DNA of 64,000 nt from Bos javanicus. Lineage: Eukaryota > Chordata > Mammalia > Artiodactyla > Bovidae. Shown here piece after piece: positions 44,845-56,769 of the stretch. The stretch is taken from NCBI RefSeq assembly GCF_032452875.1, contig NC_083885.1:35629925-35693924 (forward strand), read 5' to 3'. Position 1 is the stretch's first letter; each line of letters begins with the position of its first letter. A program made the position numbers and the translations under genes. The notes below the pieces were generated by a model. That model saw only the letters and a list, made by a program, of their open reading frames with translations. It searched no databases and was not told the origin of the DNA.

Positions 44845-44955
44845 GAATGACATTCAGAAATTGTTGAAGTTACATGATAAATATATGGGGACTAATTATA
44901 CTGTATTCACTACTTTATGTTTGAAAATTTCTATAATAGAGAGTTTCAAAACCTT
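44845..44955 (+). repeat. Old L1-like 3' end, copy 2
   Basis: ACATTCAGAAATTGTTGAAG recurs exactly from copy 1, followed by the same AATTTCTATAATAGAGAG ending. Confidence 0.55.
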
Positions 44956-45289
44956 TAGACCATGATGCAGAGTAATAAATTTTGTTTTGAGCCAGCAAAC
45001 AGATACTTGTTTAAACAAAGAAAACTGAGACGAAAGTGTCAATAAAGTAGCATTTACCTTTATTCTGGCATTACTTTCATATTTTCTTTTTCGTTAATTT
45101 TAAAACATTGTTGGTCATGTCTCACTAGTAGATAACTACCTTCAGTATGAAAAACTGAGCTCTAAAAGATGGTTTCATATTTCTGATTATATTAAAACTG
45201 GTAGGTCATTGACAAGTTATTATTATTCAAGCCATATTTCCTATGTCTGTAGTTCTTTAATACAATACAAAAAAATATTTTTTATTGTG

Positions 45290-45525
45290 GTTGTCATGGT
45301 CGTCAAGGGGGGAGAGGAGGGAGAAGGATGGACTGGGGATTTGGGGTTGGTAGATGCAAACTATTATATTTAGAATGGATAAACTACAAGGCCGTACTAT
45401 ATAACTATATCCAGTCTCCTAGGAACAATCATAATGGAAAAGAATATTTAAAAAAGAATGTATATGTATGTAACACTGAGTCATTTTGGTGTAAGATTGG
45501 CACAGCATTGTAAATCAGCTCTACT
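45290..45525 (+). mobile_element. L1 3' UTR fragment, sense
   Basis: GTTGGTAGATGCAAACTATT, AGAATGGATAAACTACAAGG and GCACAGCATTGTAAATCAGC are the ruminant L1 3' end. Confidence 0.8.
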
Positions 45526-46339
45526 GATTTACATTATTTTTTTGTTGAATTAGCATATTGCTGTCTTTTTATTTCATATACAGCATATTGCTGTATTTTT
45601 ATTGCTGAATTTTGCCACTTCCTGAAAATGAGTTATATCTCCCCCTTTCTCTCCGCTCTTTGTTCTAACTCAAGTCTTGTCAGCTTCTATTTGGATTTAT
45701 GTAGTTTTCTCTTCATATTTTATTCCCTAATTCAATTTTAAAAGTCACAGCTAAAATTATCTTTGATTCCTGCTCCCTTCTGTCTGTAACCTGCCTCTAA
45801 ACTGGTTTTCCTCACTGTGCTTTACCTTTTTTATATCCCTTACTCTATACATTAATATAACATTCTCTTTATTAATATTAGTTTTATAAATTATTATCAT
45901 CTCGTTTCAGGCCCAGTATGAAATCTTTCTTTCTACCTATTTGTCCGAACTGCCTCTGCCAGCCACATATTGTTTCATAGTCTCTTTTGTGATACAGTTT
46001 AGAAACATTATTTTGAGGTAGTATTGAACTAGGTCTGGGTTCTAAATTCATATCCATTGCTAGTTGAGTGACACTGCCAAAAAGGACAGAATAATTTCAG
46101 GCTCATTTTATTCTTTCATTTTATAAGAGAGGAAACGTAGGTTCAAGTTGGCTTGTCCAGGGTCATTTAACTAATTAGTTACAAAACAGAGGCCCGGGAT
46201 CTCTGGCTCCTAGTTTTTGTTTTTCTTTAGTAAATTGCTTAATTTCTACTTGAAAATCCTGAACTTTTTTTGCCTAGCCTGTAATTTTCATCATTTTTGT
46301 AGCTTCTGTTTTTTTGTATGTGGTGTTAAGTAAATACTT
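45526..46339 (+). other. NFATC3: NFATC3 intron 1, mostly unidentified
   Basis: A short reversed MIR-like piece lies near 46140 (GTCCAGGGTCATTTAACTAA). Nothing else. Confidence 0.4.
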
Positions 46340-46535
46340 AACCCAACTTTATTGAGTACTATTATATGCAAATTATTTATATATATATTATTTCTAAGTC
46401 TTATGATAACCTGAAGAGGTAGGTACTATTTCCATTTTACCTGAGGAAGCATAAATGAAGGTAGATTTGACCATCTAGAAAGTAGAAGGGTTGGGATTTG
46501 AACCCTGGTTTTCTGACTTGGGCTCTTTCTGGTAT
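46340..46535 (-). repeat. MIR SINE, antisense
   Basis: AGAGGTAGGTACTATTTCCA, TTTTACCTGAGGAAGC and GATTTGAACCCTGGTTTTCT read as reversed MIR. Confidence 0.75.
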
Positions 46536-48159
46536 TTCCCTTGCCTCTCTACCCCAGAAAGAGTTCAAGTACAGAAATAGTTTTCCCTTTGGTAAAACCA
46601 GGACTCATGATGAGCACATGGAATCAAACGTACCTGAGGCAGAGTTACCTATGTGCCTGTGACTAGACTTTCTGCTTTGGGCTCAGAGTGGACACTTGAG
46701 GAATGCCTCTTGCTCCTGCCTGCTCTAGACATTTTTAAATGGTAGCTGTAGTACAGCCAGACCAATAAAGGGTACCACGCAGCTAACCATGCTCGGCCAA
46801 AATTTGGCTCTCTTGGATTTCTTTCCTTCCTTATGGATCTGGAGGTCGAGAAGTCATACTTTCTAGGTTTTAAGTAGTGAGGATTTCGTCTTTTCTCTTT
46901 GGTAATTCTCTCCCAAGTTGTCCTAATTAGGGTCTGGCTTGTGGCCTTTGCAGGCCAATTATGCACTTCTTAAAATTTAAAGCACTTTTAGATTTGTCAT
47001 GAAAATTACCCTAAACCTAAATTAGACAAAAGTTCAAAATTTTAAAAATGCTAAATTACTAGTTAAGATAGTTTTTTTTTTTTTTTAATTTAAACATTTT
47101 GCTTTCAAATGTTTCAGCAGGTACATAAGTACTACTTATTTGGTTGAATTTAGAACTGAAGTGAAACTGCTCTACCTTCTATAGCCGCTAGTGCTGACAC
47201 ACATTTTTGCCTTGATGTTTTGATCAGTGTGCCATCTGCCACTTAATCTTATCTCCCAAGATCAGTACTGCCTTTGGGCTTCTCTTTGTCTACTACCTAT
47301 TTCTTTTTACATACACTCTTATGACTCTAACCAGAACTCTCCTTTCAGAGCAAAAGCAAGAAGGTTCTTTTGTTATGTTACCTGGTACATGTTGACTGAT
47401 CATTGTTTTGAAACTTGGTTTGATTTTTTATCATCTGATCACTGTTTAGAGGAAATAGTAGTGCTTTTTATTTTCTAGTTTAAACATATGCAAAATAGGT
47501 ATGTTTGGGGTTGACATTTGGTGAGGGCAGGGGAAGAGACACAAACACTGACCTCACATGCTTCTTTTTAAGCATGAGGACGGATTTTTCCAGAAGTCTA
47601 AAGCAAATATAACCTCTCATTTCATTGACCAAAATTGGGTTACATTCCCTTTCCTAAATTAGTAACTAGTAAAGACAAATGGAATTATTCTTAGCCAACC
47701 AGGCCCATCCCTTGGCCTGAGGAGGTGATTGGCTTTCCCTGAAGTACAAGGCTGCACAGGAGAAGAGTGGATACATGGCAGAAAACCTGTTAGGAGGAAA
47801 CGGATGCTGGGGGCAGAAGGTTTGAGATCCTCCAAAATAATCCTCTGCTTTTTCTATCCACAGTATGCTAGCAGTTGAGGAACTTTAAAATGTAGATGTG
47901 ACTTTTCCTTTGCAATTACTTTTACTGGCACTTGAGTTTCTTGCTTTGTCAAAGTTCTTCTGGTAGACAGGGGAGCCTATATAAGTGCAGGGAAAGAGGA
48001 TGAAGTATGGCTAGTAAGTTTCTAGTGGGCTTGGTATCTGGTGGATGGCATATATGAGGCACCAAATCATGTTCCTTGTATGGTACAAATGGAATCAAAT
48101 GGTCTTGCAGACATACAGAAACATAAGGAAAGAACCTTCTAGTTGAACCAATCCCAGTT
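46536..48159 (+). other. NFATC3: NFATC3 intron 1, unidentified, includes a 105-codon minus-strand frame
   Basis: The minus strand is open from 46966 to 46649, rich in Arg, Lys and Ser, with no domain I recognise and no nearby poly(A) tail. The rest is ordinary AT-rich intron. Confidence 0.4.
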
Positions 48160-48512
48160 TTAAAAAATTTTTATTTATTTTTTAATTGAAGGATAATTGC
48201 TTCACAAAATTTTGTTGTTTTCTGTCAAACATCAGCATGAATCAGCTATAGATGTATGTCCCTTCCCTCTTGAGCCTCCCTTCCCATCCCACCTCTTTAG
48301 GTTGATACAGAGCCCCTGTTTGAGTTCCCTGAGACATACAGCAAATTCCCATTGGTTATCTATTTTACATATGATAAGTGTAAATTTTCATGTTATTCTC
48401 TCCATACATCTCCATACCTCTCCTCTTCTCATGTCTATAAGTCTGTTCTCTACGTCTGTTTCTCCATTGTTGCCTTGCAAATAACTTCATCAGAACCATC
48501 TTTCTAAACCAA
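48160..48512 (-). mobile_element. L1 3' UTR, antisense
   Basis: TTTAATTGAAGGATAATTGC, TGAATCAGCTATAGATGTAT and CTTCCCATCCCACCTCTTTAG are typical of ruminant L1 3' ends in reverse. Confidence 0.82.
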
Positions 48513-48599
48513 TCCCAATTTTTAAAAATAGACATAGTAAAGTATTTTTTACATGCTTTATGTATTTACCTGATCTGTCTGTGTAGATATCTATCTAGT

Positions 48600-48722
48600 T
48601 GTCTGTCTGTCTTTTGGTCTTGCCTTGTGACTTGCAGGATCTTAGTTCCCTGACCAGGGATTGAACCTTGGCCCTTGGCAGTGAAAGTGCAGAGTCCTAA
48701 CCACTGGATCCCAAGGGAATTC
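48600..48722 (-). mobile_element. CHR-type SINE, antisense
   Basis: GATCTTAGTTCCCTGACCAG and CCACTGGATCCCAAGGGAAT. A TCTGTCTG-rich run sits at its T-rich side. Confidence 0.75.
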
Positions 48723-49964
48723 TTCATAAATGCTTTTAAAAGTATTTTATTTCATCCTTTATCTTTAAAGCTAGTCTAAAAATAACTAACACTTGTTAAA
48801 AGATAAAACAAAAGGATATGCATGGGGAAGAGAAAGTAGAAACCAGACAGGGATGTTGTATAAGATCTCAGAGTAACTGAGTGGGAAGGGACCTCTAGAT
48901 CATTAGCTGAGTGAATATACTAAAATGTTCAGTCTTTTAATATAGTTTACTGTGTCAATATTATTACGTATGAATATGATTCAGTTTATTGGAGTGGATG
49001 TATACTAAATACAGCAGTAATACAGGTATAGAGAAGGCCCTCTGAGAACATAAATGACAGTTTAACTTGGAGAGGTCACAGAAGTTAAAGTTAAGCTGAA
49101 TCCAATAGGTTTATTTGCCTAGATAGGGCAGGAAGTACACTTCAGGCCCACTTCCAAAAACACAAGTTAGTGTGGTCCTTTCTTGTTGGAAGATGAGGCT
49201 GTAGTATCCAGATGTGGCTGGAAAAGGAGAGCCTGTTGTGCTGTATTAAGGAGCTGGATTTTAGACTGAAGACAGGGAGCTCTCAAAGAATTCCAAGCTG
49301 GACAAGAATGTCAGATTTATGACTTAAATCTCTCTGCTACACTGCGGATAATGGACTGAATAAGGCAGGAATGGAGGCAAAAGCGGTGTTGTGTCTGAGA
49401 AATGAAATGGGCAGAGGTGTAGAGATGGCAAGTTGGGAATGACGCTGAGATAGATTTAGGGGAAAGCAATCAAAAGGACCTGGTATCAGCTGAATAAAGA
49501 GAGGAAAGAGACTAGGATTATTTCTTTTTTTCTAATTTGGGTCAATTGTGATAGGAGAAGCAGATTTGGAAATAGGAAGGGGGAAAGTGATTTATTTTAA
49601 TAAAATATACCAGGCACTGTGAAAAGTCTGGGAGGCTTATATACTGTTTTATCAAAGAGTGGAAAAATATGGAGAAGAGACTAGACGAAGTAAAAAAGGG
49701 GTTTGGGCTTTTGGTGGGGTTTACATTATGGGAAGGTGACTAGGAAATGTATTATAAATGTTGTTTTTGTAAGATTTGTTGTGCAGTTAAGAGTAGTTCT
49801 CTTCGTGGTATGGGAGAGGGGAACACCTTTACAAAGGGAAATTTATGCCCAGCTTTTGGGCAGAAAGGGAGAGAGAGGATAGAGAGGTTTTCCTGTTTGC
49901 TATTTTTCAGTTGACTTCAGCTCAAATAATCCTTATGCCAAAGTAGCATATTTTGGAATAGCAT
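48723..49964 (+). other. NFATC3: NFATC3 intron 1, nothing recognised
   Basis: Purine-rich intron without a clear repeat or gene. Confidence 0.4.
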
Positions 49965-51337
49965 ATTCTGATCTCCTTCAATAATAAACTATTTATTTGA
50001 ATTGTGCTATTTGATGTGTTTTGACACATGTGTACCTATGAAAATTTCATCACATTAAAGATGGTGAACACATCCATCACCTCCGAAAATTTCCTTGTAT
50101 GCTTTGTCATCATTCCCACACCCTCACCTTTCCCCTTTTCCCAGACAGCCACTGAAATCACTATAGAAAACATATAAATGGAATCATGAAGTATATAGTT
50201 TTGGTTTTTTGTTGTTGTTCTAGTTTCTTTCATTTGGCATTGTTATTTTGAGATTCACCCATGTTAGTGAGCATATCAATAGGTCATTCATTCTTACTGG
50301 AGAATAGTTTCCATTCTATGCATATCCCACAATTTGTTTATCTGTTCACCTCTTGATGGACTTTTGGATTGTTTTGGCTTACAAATAAAACTTATGAACG
50401 TTATGTATAAGTCTTTGTGTGGGCACTTATTTCCTTTACCCTTAAATCTGTGGTTGGTCATATCGTAGGTGTAAGTTTAACTTTTTGAGAAACTGATAAA
50501 CTGTTTTCCAAACTGGATGTATCATTTCACAAACCTTACTAGCAGTGGAAATGTACATTTCCACATTTTCACCAATGTCTGAATTGTAGTTTTAGTTCTA
50601 ATAGGTGCATAGTAGTATTTCCTTGTCTTTTTATATTTCCCTAATGACTAAATGCTGTTGAACATATTTTTATGTGCTTTTTCGCCATCTGTATGTCTTT
50701 TTTGGTGAAGTGTCATTTAAATCTTTTGCATACTTAAAAAAGCTTTTTATTTCAAAATAATTGTAGATTCACAGAGTGTTGCAAAAAATAGAGGGAGTTT
50801 CTGAGTATCCTTTACTCAGTTTCTTCTAATGATAAACTCTTGCAAAACTATAGTATAATATCAAGACCAGGAAAATGACATTGCTGCAATCCACCAGACT
50901 TATTCACTTGTTCCCATTTTTACGCACACTGTCTGTGTGTCTATGTGTGTAGAAAATGTTACATAAATTGAGTCATACAGTGTTTAACCTTTTGAGCCAT
51001 TCTGATGTGTGTGTAATGACATCTTATTGTGGTTTTAATTGATATACCCCTAAAGGACTACACTATTAAGCATCTTTTTAAATCATCCGTGTATAATTTT
51101 TTGGTCAAGTGTCTGTTCAAGTCTTTGCATCCTTTAAATTGTTTTTTATTGTTGAGTTTTGAGAAGTCTTTTTTTAAACACAAGTCTTTATCAGATGTAT
51201 GCTTTACAAGAGTTTCTCCTAATCTGTGGCTTGTCTTTTCATTAACTGTCCTTTGCAGAGGTTTTTAGTTTTGATGACATTTGTTCCTTTATGGATTATA
51301 CTTTTGATATTATAGCTGAGAAATTGTGCCTAACCTA

Positions 51338-51738
51338 TATAACAAAAAAGAAGCAGACCTCATAGAGAAGAAACTAGTAGTTAACAGTGGAGAGAGGGAA
51401 AGGAAGAGGGGCAATAGAAGGGTAGAGCATTGACAGGTAAAAAATATTAGATAGAAAATAAGCTACAATTATATATTGTACAACATGGGGAATATAGGCT
51501 TCCTTGGTGGCTCAGAGGTTAAAGTGTCTGCCTCCAATGTGGGAGACCTGGGTTCGATCCCTGGGTCGGGAAGATCCTCTGGAGAAGGAAATGGTAACCC
51601 ACTCCAGTATTCTTGCCTGGAGAATCACATGGACAGAGAAGCCTGGTAGGCTACACTCCACGGGGTCGCAAAGAGTCGGACACGACTGAGTGACATCACT
51701 TCACTTTTAAAAGAAATAAAATAAATTGCAAGGAAAAA
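51338..51738 (+). mobile_element. L1 3' fragment with nested Bov-tA, flanked by a target-site duplication
   Basis: A sense L1 3' piece (51338-51497) holds a Bov-tA and ends in an A-rich stretch. The flanks AGAAATTGTGCCTAACC (51320-51336) and AGAAATCTTTGCCTAACC (51740-51757) are near-identical, a target-site duplication in the host antisense L1. Confidence 0.7.
51499..51708 (+). mobile_element. Bov-tA SINE, sense
   Basis: GGCTTCCTTGGTGGCTCAGA head, box B GGGTTCGATCCC, tail GAGTCGGACACGACTGAGTG. One of the least diverged copies here. Confidence 0.92.
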
Positions 51739-53597
51739 AAGAAATCTTTGCCTAACCTGAGTTCACAAAGATTCTCTCCAAGGTTTTCTTTTGGAAGTTT
51801 TATAGTTGGGGTATCGTATTTAGGTCTGTGATCTATTTTGATCTATCTATTAATTTTTTGTGTGTGTGGTGTGAGGTATGGACCGAAGCTCACTGTTTTT
51901 GCATATGGATGTCCAGTTCTTCCAGCCCTATTTCTTGATAAAGCTGTCCTTTCCCCCACTGCATTGCCTTTGAACTTTTTTGAAAACTCAGTTGACCATA
52001 TATGTATGAGCTTATTTTTGGACTCTGTTCTGTGTTAAGCTGTGTGTCTGTCCTTTACCATTACTATACTGTCATTTCTGTACCTTTATAATACTCTTGA
52101 AATCAGATAGTCATTTTTTCCAAATTTGTTCTTTTCTAGATTGTTTTGGCTCTTCTAAACCTTCTACCTATCCGTATAAATTTTAGAATCTGCTTGCCAT
52201 CTTCTACAAAAATGCCTAGTAAAATTTTAACTAGGATTATGTTGAATCTATAGACCAGTTTCAGGAGAACAAATATCAGTATTGAGTCTTTAAATCCACA
52301 AATGTCTCTCTTCATTTATTTTATTAAATATCTTTATTATTTTATTATATTGCTATTATTTAATTTTAACAACAGTTTGGAGTTTCTCGTGTACAAGTCT
52401 TATACATTTTTTGTCTGATTTATCCTTATGTAGTTAATATTTTTTGATGTTATTGTAAGTGTTGTTATGAATATTCATGTACAGAGTTTGTGTGAGACCT
52501 TTGTTTTCATTTCTCTTGGGCATATACCTGAGAGTGGAATTGCTGGATCATAAAATTCTATGTTTAACCTTTTGAGGAACACCAAACTATTTTTAAAAGA
52601 GCTGCACCATTTTATATTCCTGTTAGCAGTGTATGAGAGTTCCAGTTTCTCTACATCCTTGCTAATACTTGTTATTTTTCCATTGTGTTTTCTCAGTGTG
52701 CTTTTGATTTTCATTTCTTTAATTACTAATTATGTTGAGCATCTTTTCATGTGTTTACTGGCTACTTTTACATCTTCTTTGCTGAAATGTATATTCAAGT
52801 CCTAAATATATTTCCATTTTTAAATAGGGTTGTTTGTCTACTTGTTGTTGAGTCTTAAGAATTCTTTATATATTCTGGATACTTTTTGAGATTATATCAT
52901 ACGCTTGTAAAACAGTACATTCTTTTTGCATTGTATGCATTCCATCCTGGAATTCCCCAAACTCCTTGTTGATTTTTTAAAATTTGCATAGGTTAAAGTT
53001 TAATTCTTTGTGATGTACAGTTCTTTGGGTTTTGGCAAATGCATAGAGTTACTTATTCCTTACCTGAATACCATAAAAAACAGATGCGTTATTTTAAAAA
53101 TTCACCCACTCCTTCTTTCCTTTGTGTCTGGTTTCATTCACTTTGCAAAAAGCATTTAAGATTCATTCATGTCATTGTATGAAGAAATATTTAGTTCCTT
53201 TTTATCACTGTAAAGTATTCCATTGTATGGATGTATCACAGTTAGTTTATCTACTTACCTGTTGAAAGATGTTTTGGTTCTTCTTGATATTTGGCAGTTA
53301 ATAAATCTTCTGTAAAGAGTCACATACAGGATTTTGTGTGACCGTAAGTTTTTAATTCACTTGGTCTTCTCTTACAATCATGTTTCGGTTTCATTAATTT
53401 TTCTCTATTCTCTTCTTTCATCTTCATCATTGCTTTTCAAACAGAATTTTAAGAAAGAGGAGTGGTTGATGTATCTGTTTCTTCAAGGAGATCAACAGAG
53501 GTGCAGTGAATGGATGAGACTTGAAGCCAGATGATGTTAAAGAGTGAAGAAGTGGTGACAGTGACAGTACATTATTCTTTTTAAAAACTTAGTTTCT

Positions 53598-53945
53598 GGA
53601 GCAGAGTCTTTCAGCTTTGGCATTACTGACATTTTGGACTAGATAATTCTTTGTTTTAAAGGGGGCTGAGGAAATTCCCTGGTGGTCCAGTGTTTGGTAC
53701 TTATGCTTCCATTGCAGGGGGCCCGGGTTCGATCCCTGGTTGGGGAACTAACATCCCATGAGTTGCATGGTGCAGCCAAAAAAATAAGTAGAGGTGCTGA
53801 GTTGTGTATTGTAAGTTCTTTAGTAGCATTTTTGGTCCCTGTATGCCAGTTGTAGCCCTCTAGTTATGACAGTCAAAAATGCTTCTAGACATTATCAAAT
53901 GTTCCAGGAGGGCAGAATTGTTCATTATGAGAGGCTATTGTTTTA
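53598..53945 (+). mobile_element. MER5A (hAT-Charlie) DNA transposon remnant, split by a SINE
   Basis: AGCTTTGGCATTACTGACAT with TTTTGGACTAGATAATTC, then after the SINE CATTTTTGGTCCCTGTATGC and TGCTTCTAGACATTATCAAA follow MER5A order. Confidence 0.75.
53669..53790 (+). mobile_element. CHR-type SINE inside MER5A
   Basis: AAATTCCCTGGTGGTCCAGT head, GGGTTCGATCCCTGGTTGGG and GCATGGTGCAGCCAAAAAAA tail. Confidence 0.87.
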
Positions 53946-53995
53946 GAGGAAGGAGAGAGAGAAGACCCTAAAGAAGAACTCATATCAAGGAAGCT

Positions 53996-54346
53996 TTTTT
54001 TTTTTTTAATTACTTATTTATATTTAGCTGTGCTGGGTCTTCATTGCTGCTCCAGCTTTTCTCTAGTTGTGGAGAGTAGGGGCTACTCTCTAGCTGCATC
54101 GCACAGCTGTCTCATTGTGGTGGCTTCTCTTGTTGTGGAGCATGGGCTCTAGGGCACGCAGTTTTCAATAATTGCAGCGCATGGGCTCAGTAGTTGCAGT
54201 TTCTGGACTTTAGAGCACAGGCTTAGTAGTTGTGACTCAAGGGGTTAGTTGCTCCTTGGCATGTGGGATCCTCCTGGACCAGGGATCAAACCTGTGTCTG
54301 CTACATTAGCAGGAGGATTCTTTACCACTGGCCATCAGGGAAGCCC
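53996..54346 (-). mobile_element. CHR-2-type long SINE, antisense
   Basis: T-rich start, TGTGCTGGGTCTTCATTGCT body and the reverse head GGCCATCAGGGAAGCCC. Confidence 0.87.
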
Positions 54347-54817
54347 TTAGGGAAGCTTTTTAAAGGAAGTAAGAGATTGAGGGGAGTAGCGAGTAAGAAA
54401 AAGAGAGAAGGGGAAGGTTGAAGTTATAAAAGAGAAGGTAGCTGATGGAACTTGGGTATGGAATTTAGATCAGAGGTGGGGAGAGTAGGTTTATATCTGA
54501 GACAAGGCACTTTTTATGAGGAAGGAAATGAAAAGATGATTGTAGAATTTGTATAGATATATATTTTTTTGAGGGTGATATGGAAGATCCTCGCTTTCTG
54601 CTACCTTTGTCAAGTAGGGTCAAGATCCCTTGCTAAATGAGGTGTCACTATGGAGAAGATGACTGAAGAGATGAGAGGTTTGGGATATGGTAAATAAGGG
54701 AGGGAGCTGAGCAGGAAAAACTGATGAAGGTAAGACAGCTAGTAAGTGGTAGATTTGACTTTAAGGCAGTTTTCTCCGTTGTAGTTTTCTCCTTTAAGTC
54801 CCCCATTTAGGCTTTTT
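54347..54817 (+). other. NFATC3: NFATC3 intron 1, nothing recognised
   Basis: Purine-rich spacer between two antisense CHR-2 SINEs. Confidence 0.4.
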
Positions 54818-55101
54818 TAAAATTAATTAGTTTTTGGCTCTGCTGGATCTTCATTGCTGCACTCGGGTTTTCTCTGGCTTAGGTGCGTGGGCTTCTCATT
54901 GCAATGGCTTCTTGTTGCAGAGCACCAGCTCCAGGGCATGCAGGCTTCAGTAGTTGCAGCTGTAGAGCCGTGGGCTGAGTAGTTGTGGTAATGGGCCTAG
55001 TTACTCCATGGCATGTGACATCCTCTCGAACCAGGGATTAAACCCGTTGTCCCTTGTATTAGTAGGCAGACTCTTAACCACTGGACCACCAGGGAAGCCC
55101 T
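54818..55101 (-). mobile_element. CHR-2-type long SINE, antisense
   Basis: TTTTTGGCTCTGCTGGATCT body and CACTGGACCACCAGGGAAGC reverse head. Confidence 0.87.
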
Positions 55102-55127
55102 GTGGTCATTACTGTTCTATGTACTTC

Positions 55128-56365
55128 AGTTCAGTTCAGTGACTCAGTCGTGTCCGACTGTCTGCAACCCCATGGACTGCAGTACGCCAGGCTTCCTTGT
55201 CCATCACCAGCTCCTGGTGCTTACTCAGACTCATGTCTTTTGAGTCGGTGATGCCATCCAACCTTCTCATCCTCTGTTGTCCCCGTCTTCTCCTGCCTTC
55301 AATCTTTCCCAGCATCAGGGTCTTTTCCAGTGAGTCAGTTCTTTGCATCAGGTGGCCAAAGTATTGGAGTTTCAGCTTCAGCATCGGTCCTTCCAATGAA
55401 TATTTAGGACTGATTTCCTTTAGGATGGACTGGTTGGATCTCCTTAGCGTTCAAGGGACTCTCAGGAGCCTTCTCCAACACCACAGTTCAAAAGGATCAA
55501 ATCTTCGGCGCTCAGCTTTCTTTATGGTCCAACTCTCACATCCATACGTGACTACTGGAAAAACCAAAGCTTTGACTAGACAGACTTTTGTTGGCAAAGT
55601 AACGTCTCTGCTTTTTAATATGCTGTCTAGATTGGTCATAACTTACTTTCCAAGGAGCAAGCGTCTTTTAATTTCATGGCTGCAGTCACCATCTGCAATG
55701 ATTTTGGAGCCTGAAAAAATAAAGTCTGACACTGTTCCCACTGTTTCCCCATCTATTTGCTATGAAGTGATGGGACCAGATGCCATGATCTTTGTTTTCT
55801 AATTGTTGAGTTTTAAGCCACCTTTTTCACTCTCCTCTTTCACTTTCATCAAGAGGCTCTTTAGTTCTTCTCTTTCTGCCAAAAGTGTGGTGTTATCTGC
55901 ATATCTGAGGTTATTGATATTTCTCCCGGCAATCTTGATTCCAGCTTGTGCTTCATCCAGTCAGCGTTTCTCATGATGTCCTCTGCATATAAGTTAAATA
56001 AGCAGGGTGACAATATACAGCCTTGACGTACTCCTTTCCCGATATGGAGCAGTCCATTGTTCCATGTCCAGTTCTAACTGTTGCTTCCTGACCTGCATAC
56101 AGATTTCTTAAGAGGCAGGTCAGGTGGTCTGGTATTCCCATCTCTTGAAGAATTTTCCACAGTTTGTTGTGATCCACACAGTCAAAGGCTTTGGCATAGT
56201 CAGTAAAGCAGGAGTAGATGTTTTTCTGGAACTCTCTGGCTTTTTCTATGATCCAGCGGATGTTGGCAATTTGATCTCTGGTTCCTTTGCCTTTTCTAAA
56301 TCCAGCTTGAACATCTGGAAGTTCATGGTTCAAGTACTGTTCTGTGTACTTAAACTGATTCATTC
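55128..56365 (-). mobile_element. BovB LINE, longest fragment here, with RT remnant
   Basis: About 1.24 kb from the 3' end into the reverse transcriptase. The minus strand encodes QAGFRKGKGTRDQI, a FTDYAKAFD box (RT motif A) and LLRNLYAGQEA. Frames at 56363-55971 and 55639-55451 are disjoint, so the enzyme is broken and the copy 5'-truncated. Confidence 0.92.
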
Positions 56366-56703
56366 CTAAGGTCTCCTCCAGGTGCCTGAATCTCTTCTCA
56401 ACACTTTCAGAAACATTAGTTGGTCTATCAATTTTATTTTCTTAGAAATTTCTCTCTTAGAGCCTTCTAAATTTCTCAAACCTGGACTGGTTGTACAGCT
56501 TAGGCAGTTGTACGTCTGTCATTCTGAGATCTCTCTTCTGCATCATCTTAAGGAGTCCCTTTGCCTTTTATTGCGTCACCTGTTTCTTGGCTATATATCA
56601 TATATCCTCCTTTTGCTTGGTTACTTCACACTCATTTTGGTGGAGTATTTACTCCAGGAGCATGTGAGAGGTAATGGGAGGTAAATATTCAAGAGCTTAC
56701 ATA
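56366..56703. repeat. Unclassified old interspersed repeat
   Basis: TTAGTTGGTCTATCAATTTT and CATTTTGGTGGAGTATTTAC have the look of a degraded mammalian interspersed repeat that continues after the MITE to about 57500. I cannot assign the family. Confidence 0.35.
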
Positions 56704-56769
56704 TGGGTTGACCAGAAAGTTTGTTTGGGTTTTTCTGTATGATGTTAATGGAACTTTCTGGCCAACCCA
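56704..56769. mobile_element. Mariner-derived MITE
   Basis: A 66-bp element with terminal inverted repeats TGGGTTGACCAGAAAGTT and, at the other end, AACTTTCTGGCCAACCCA; 17 of 18 pairs match. A TA precedes the left end, as expected for a mariner target, but the right flank reads AT, so the duplication is not clean. Confidence 0.75.

Larger units (their letters stand above)
49965..53440 (-). mobile_element. Cluster of antisense L1 fragments
   Basis: Several overlapping pieces of L1 ORF2 in reverse (for example CTTTTTGAGAAACTGATAAA, TTTCTTGATAAAGCTGTCCT, GTGGAATTGCTGGATCATAA, AAGTATTCCATTGTATGGAT). The order repeats similar segments, so at least three insertions are involved. An insertion with its own duplication sits at 51338-51738. 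No intact frame. Confidence 0.7.

Noticed and set aside
55197..55802. 201-codon plus-strand frame
   Set aside because: It is the antisense of a BovB LINE; the coding sense is on the minus strand.
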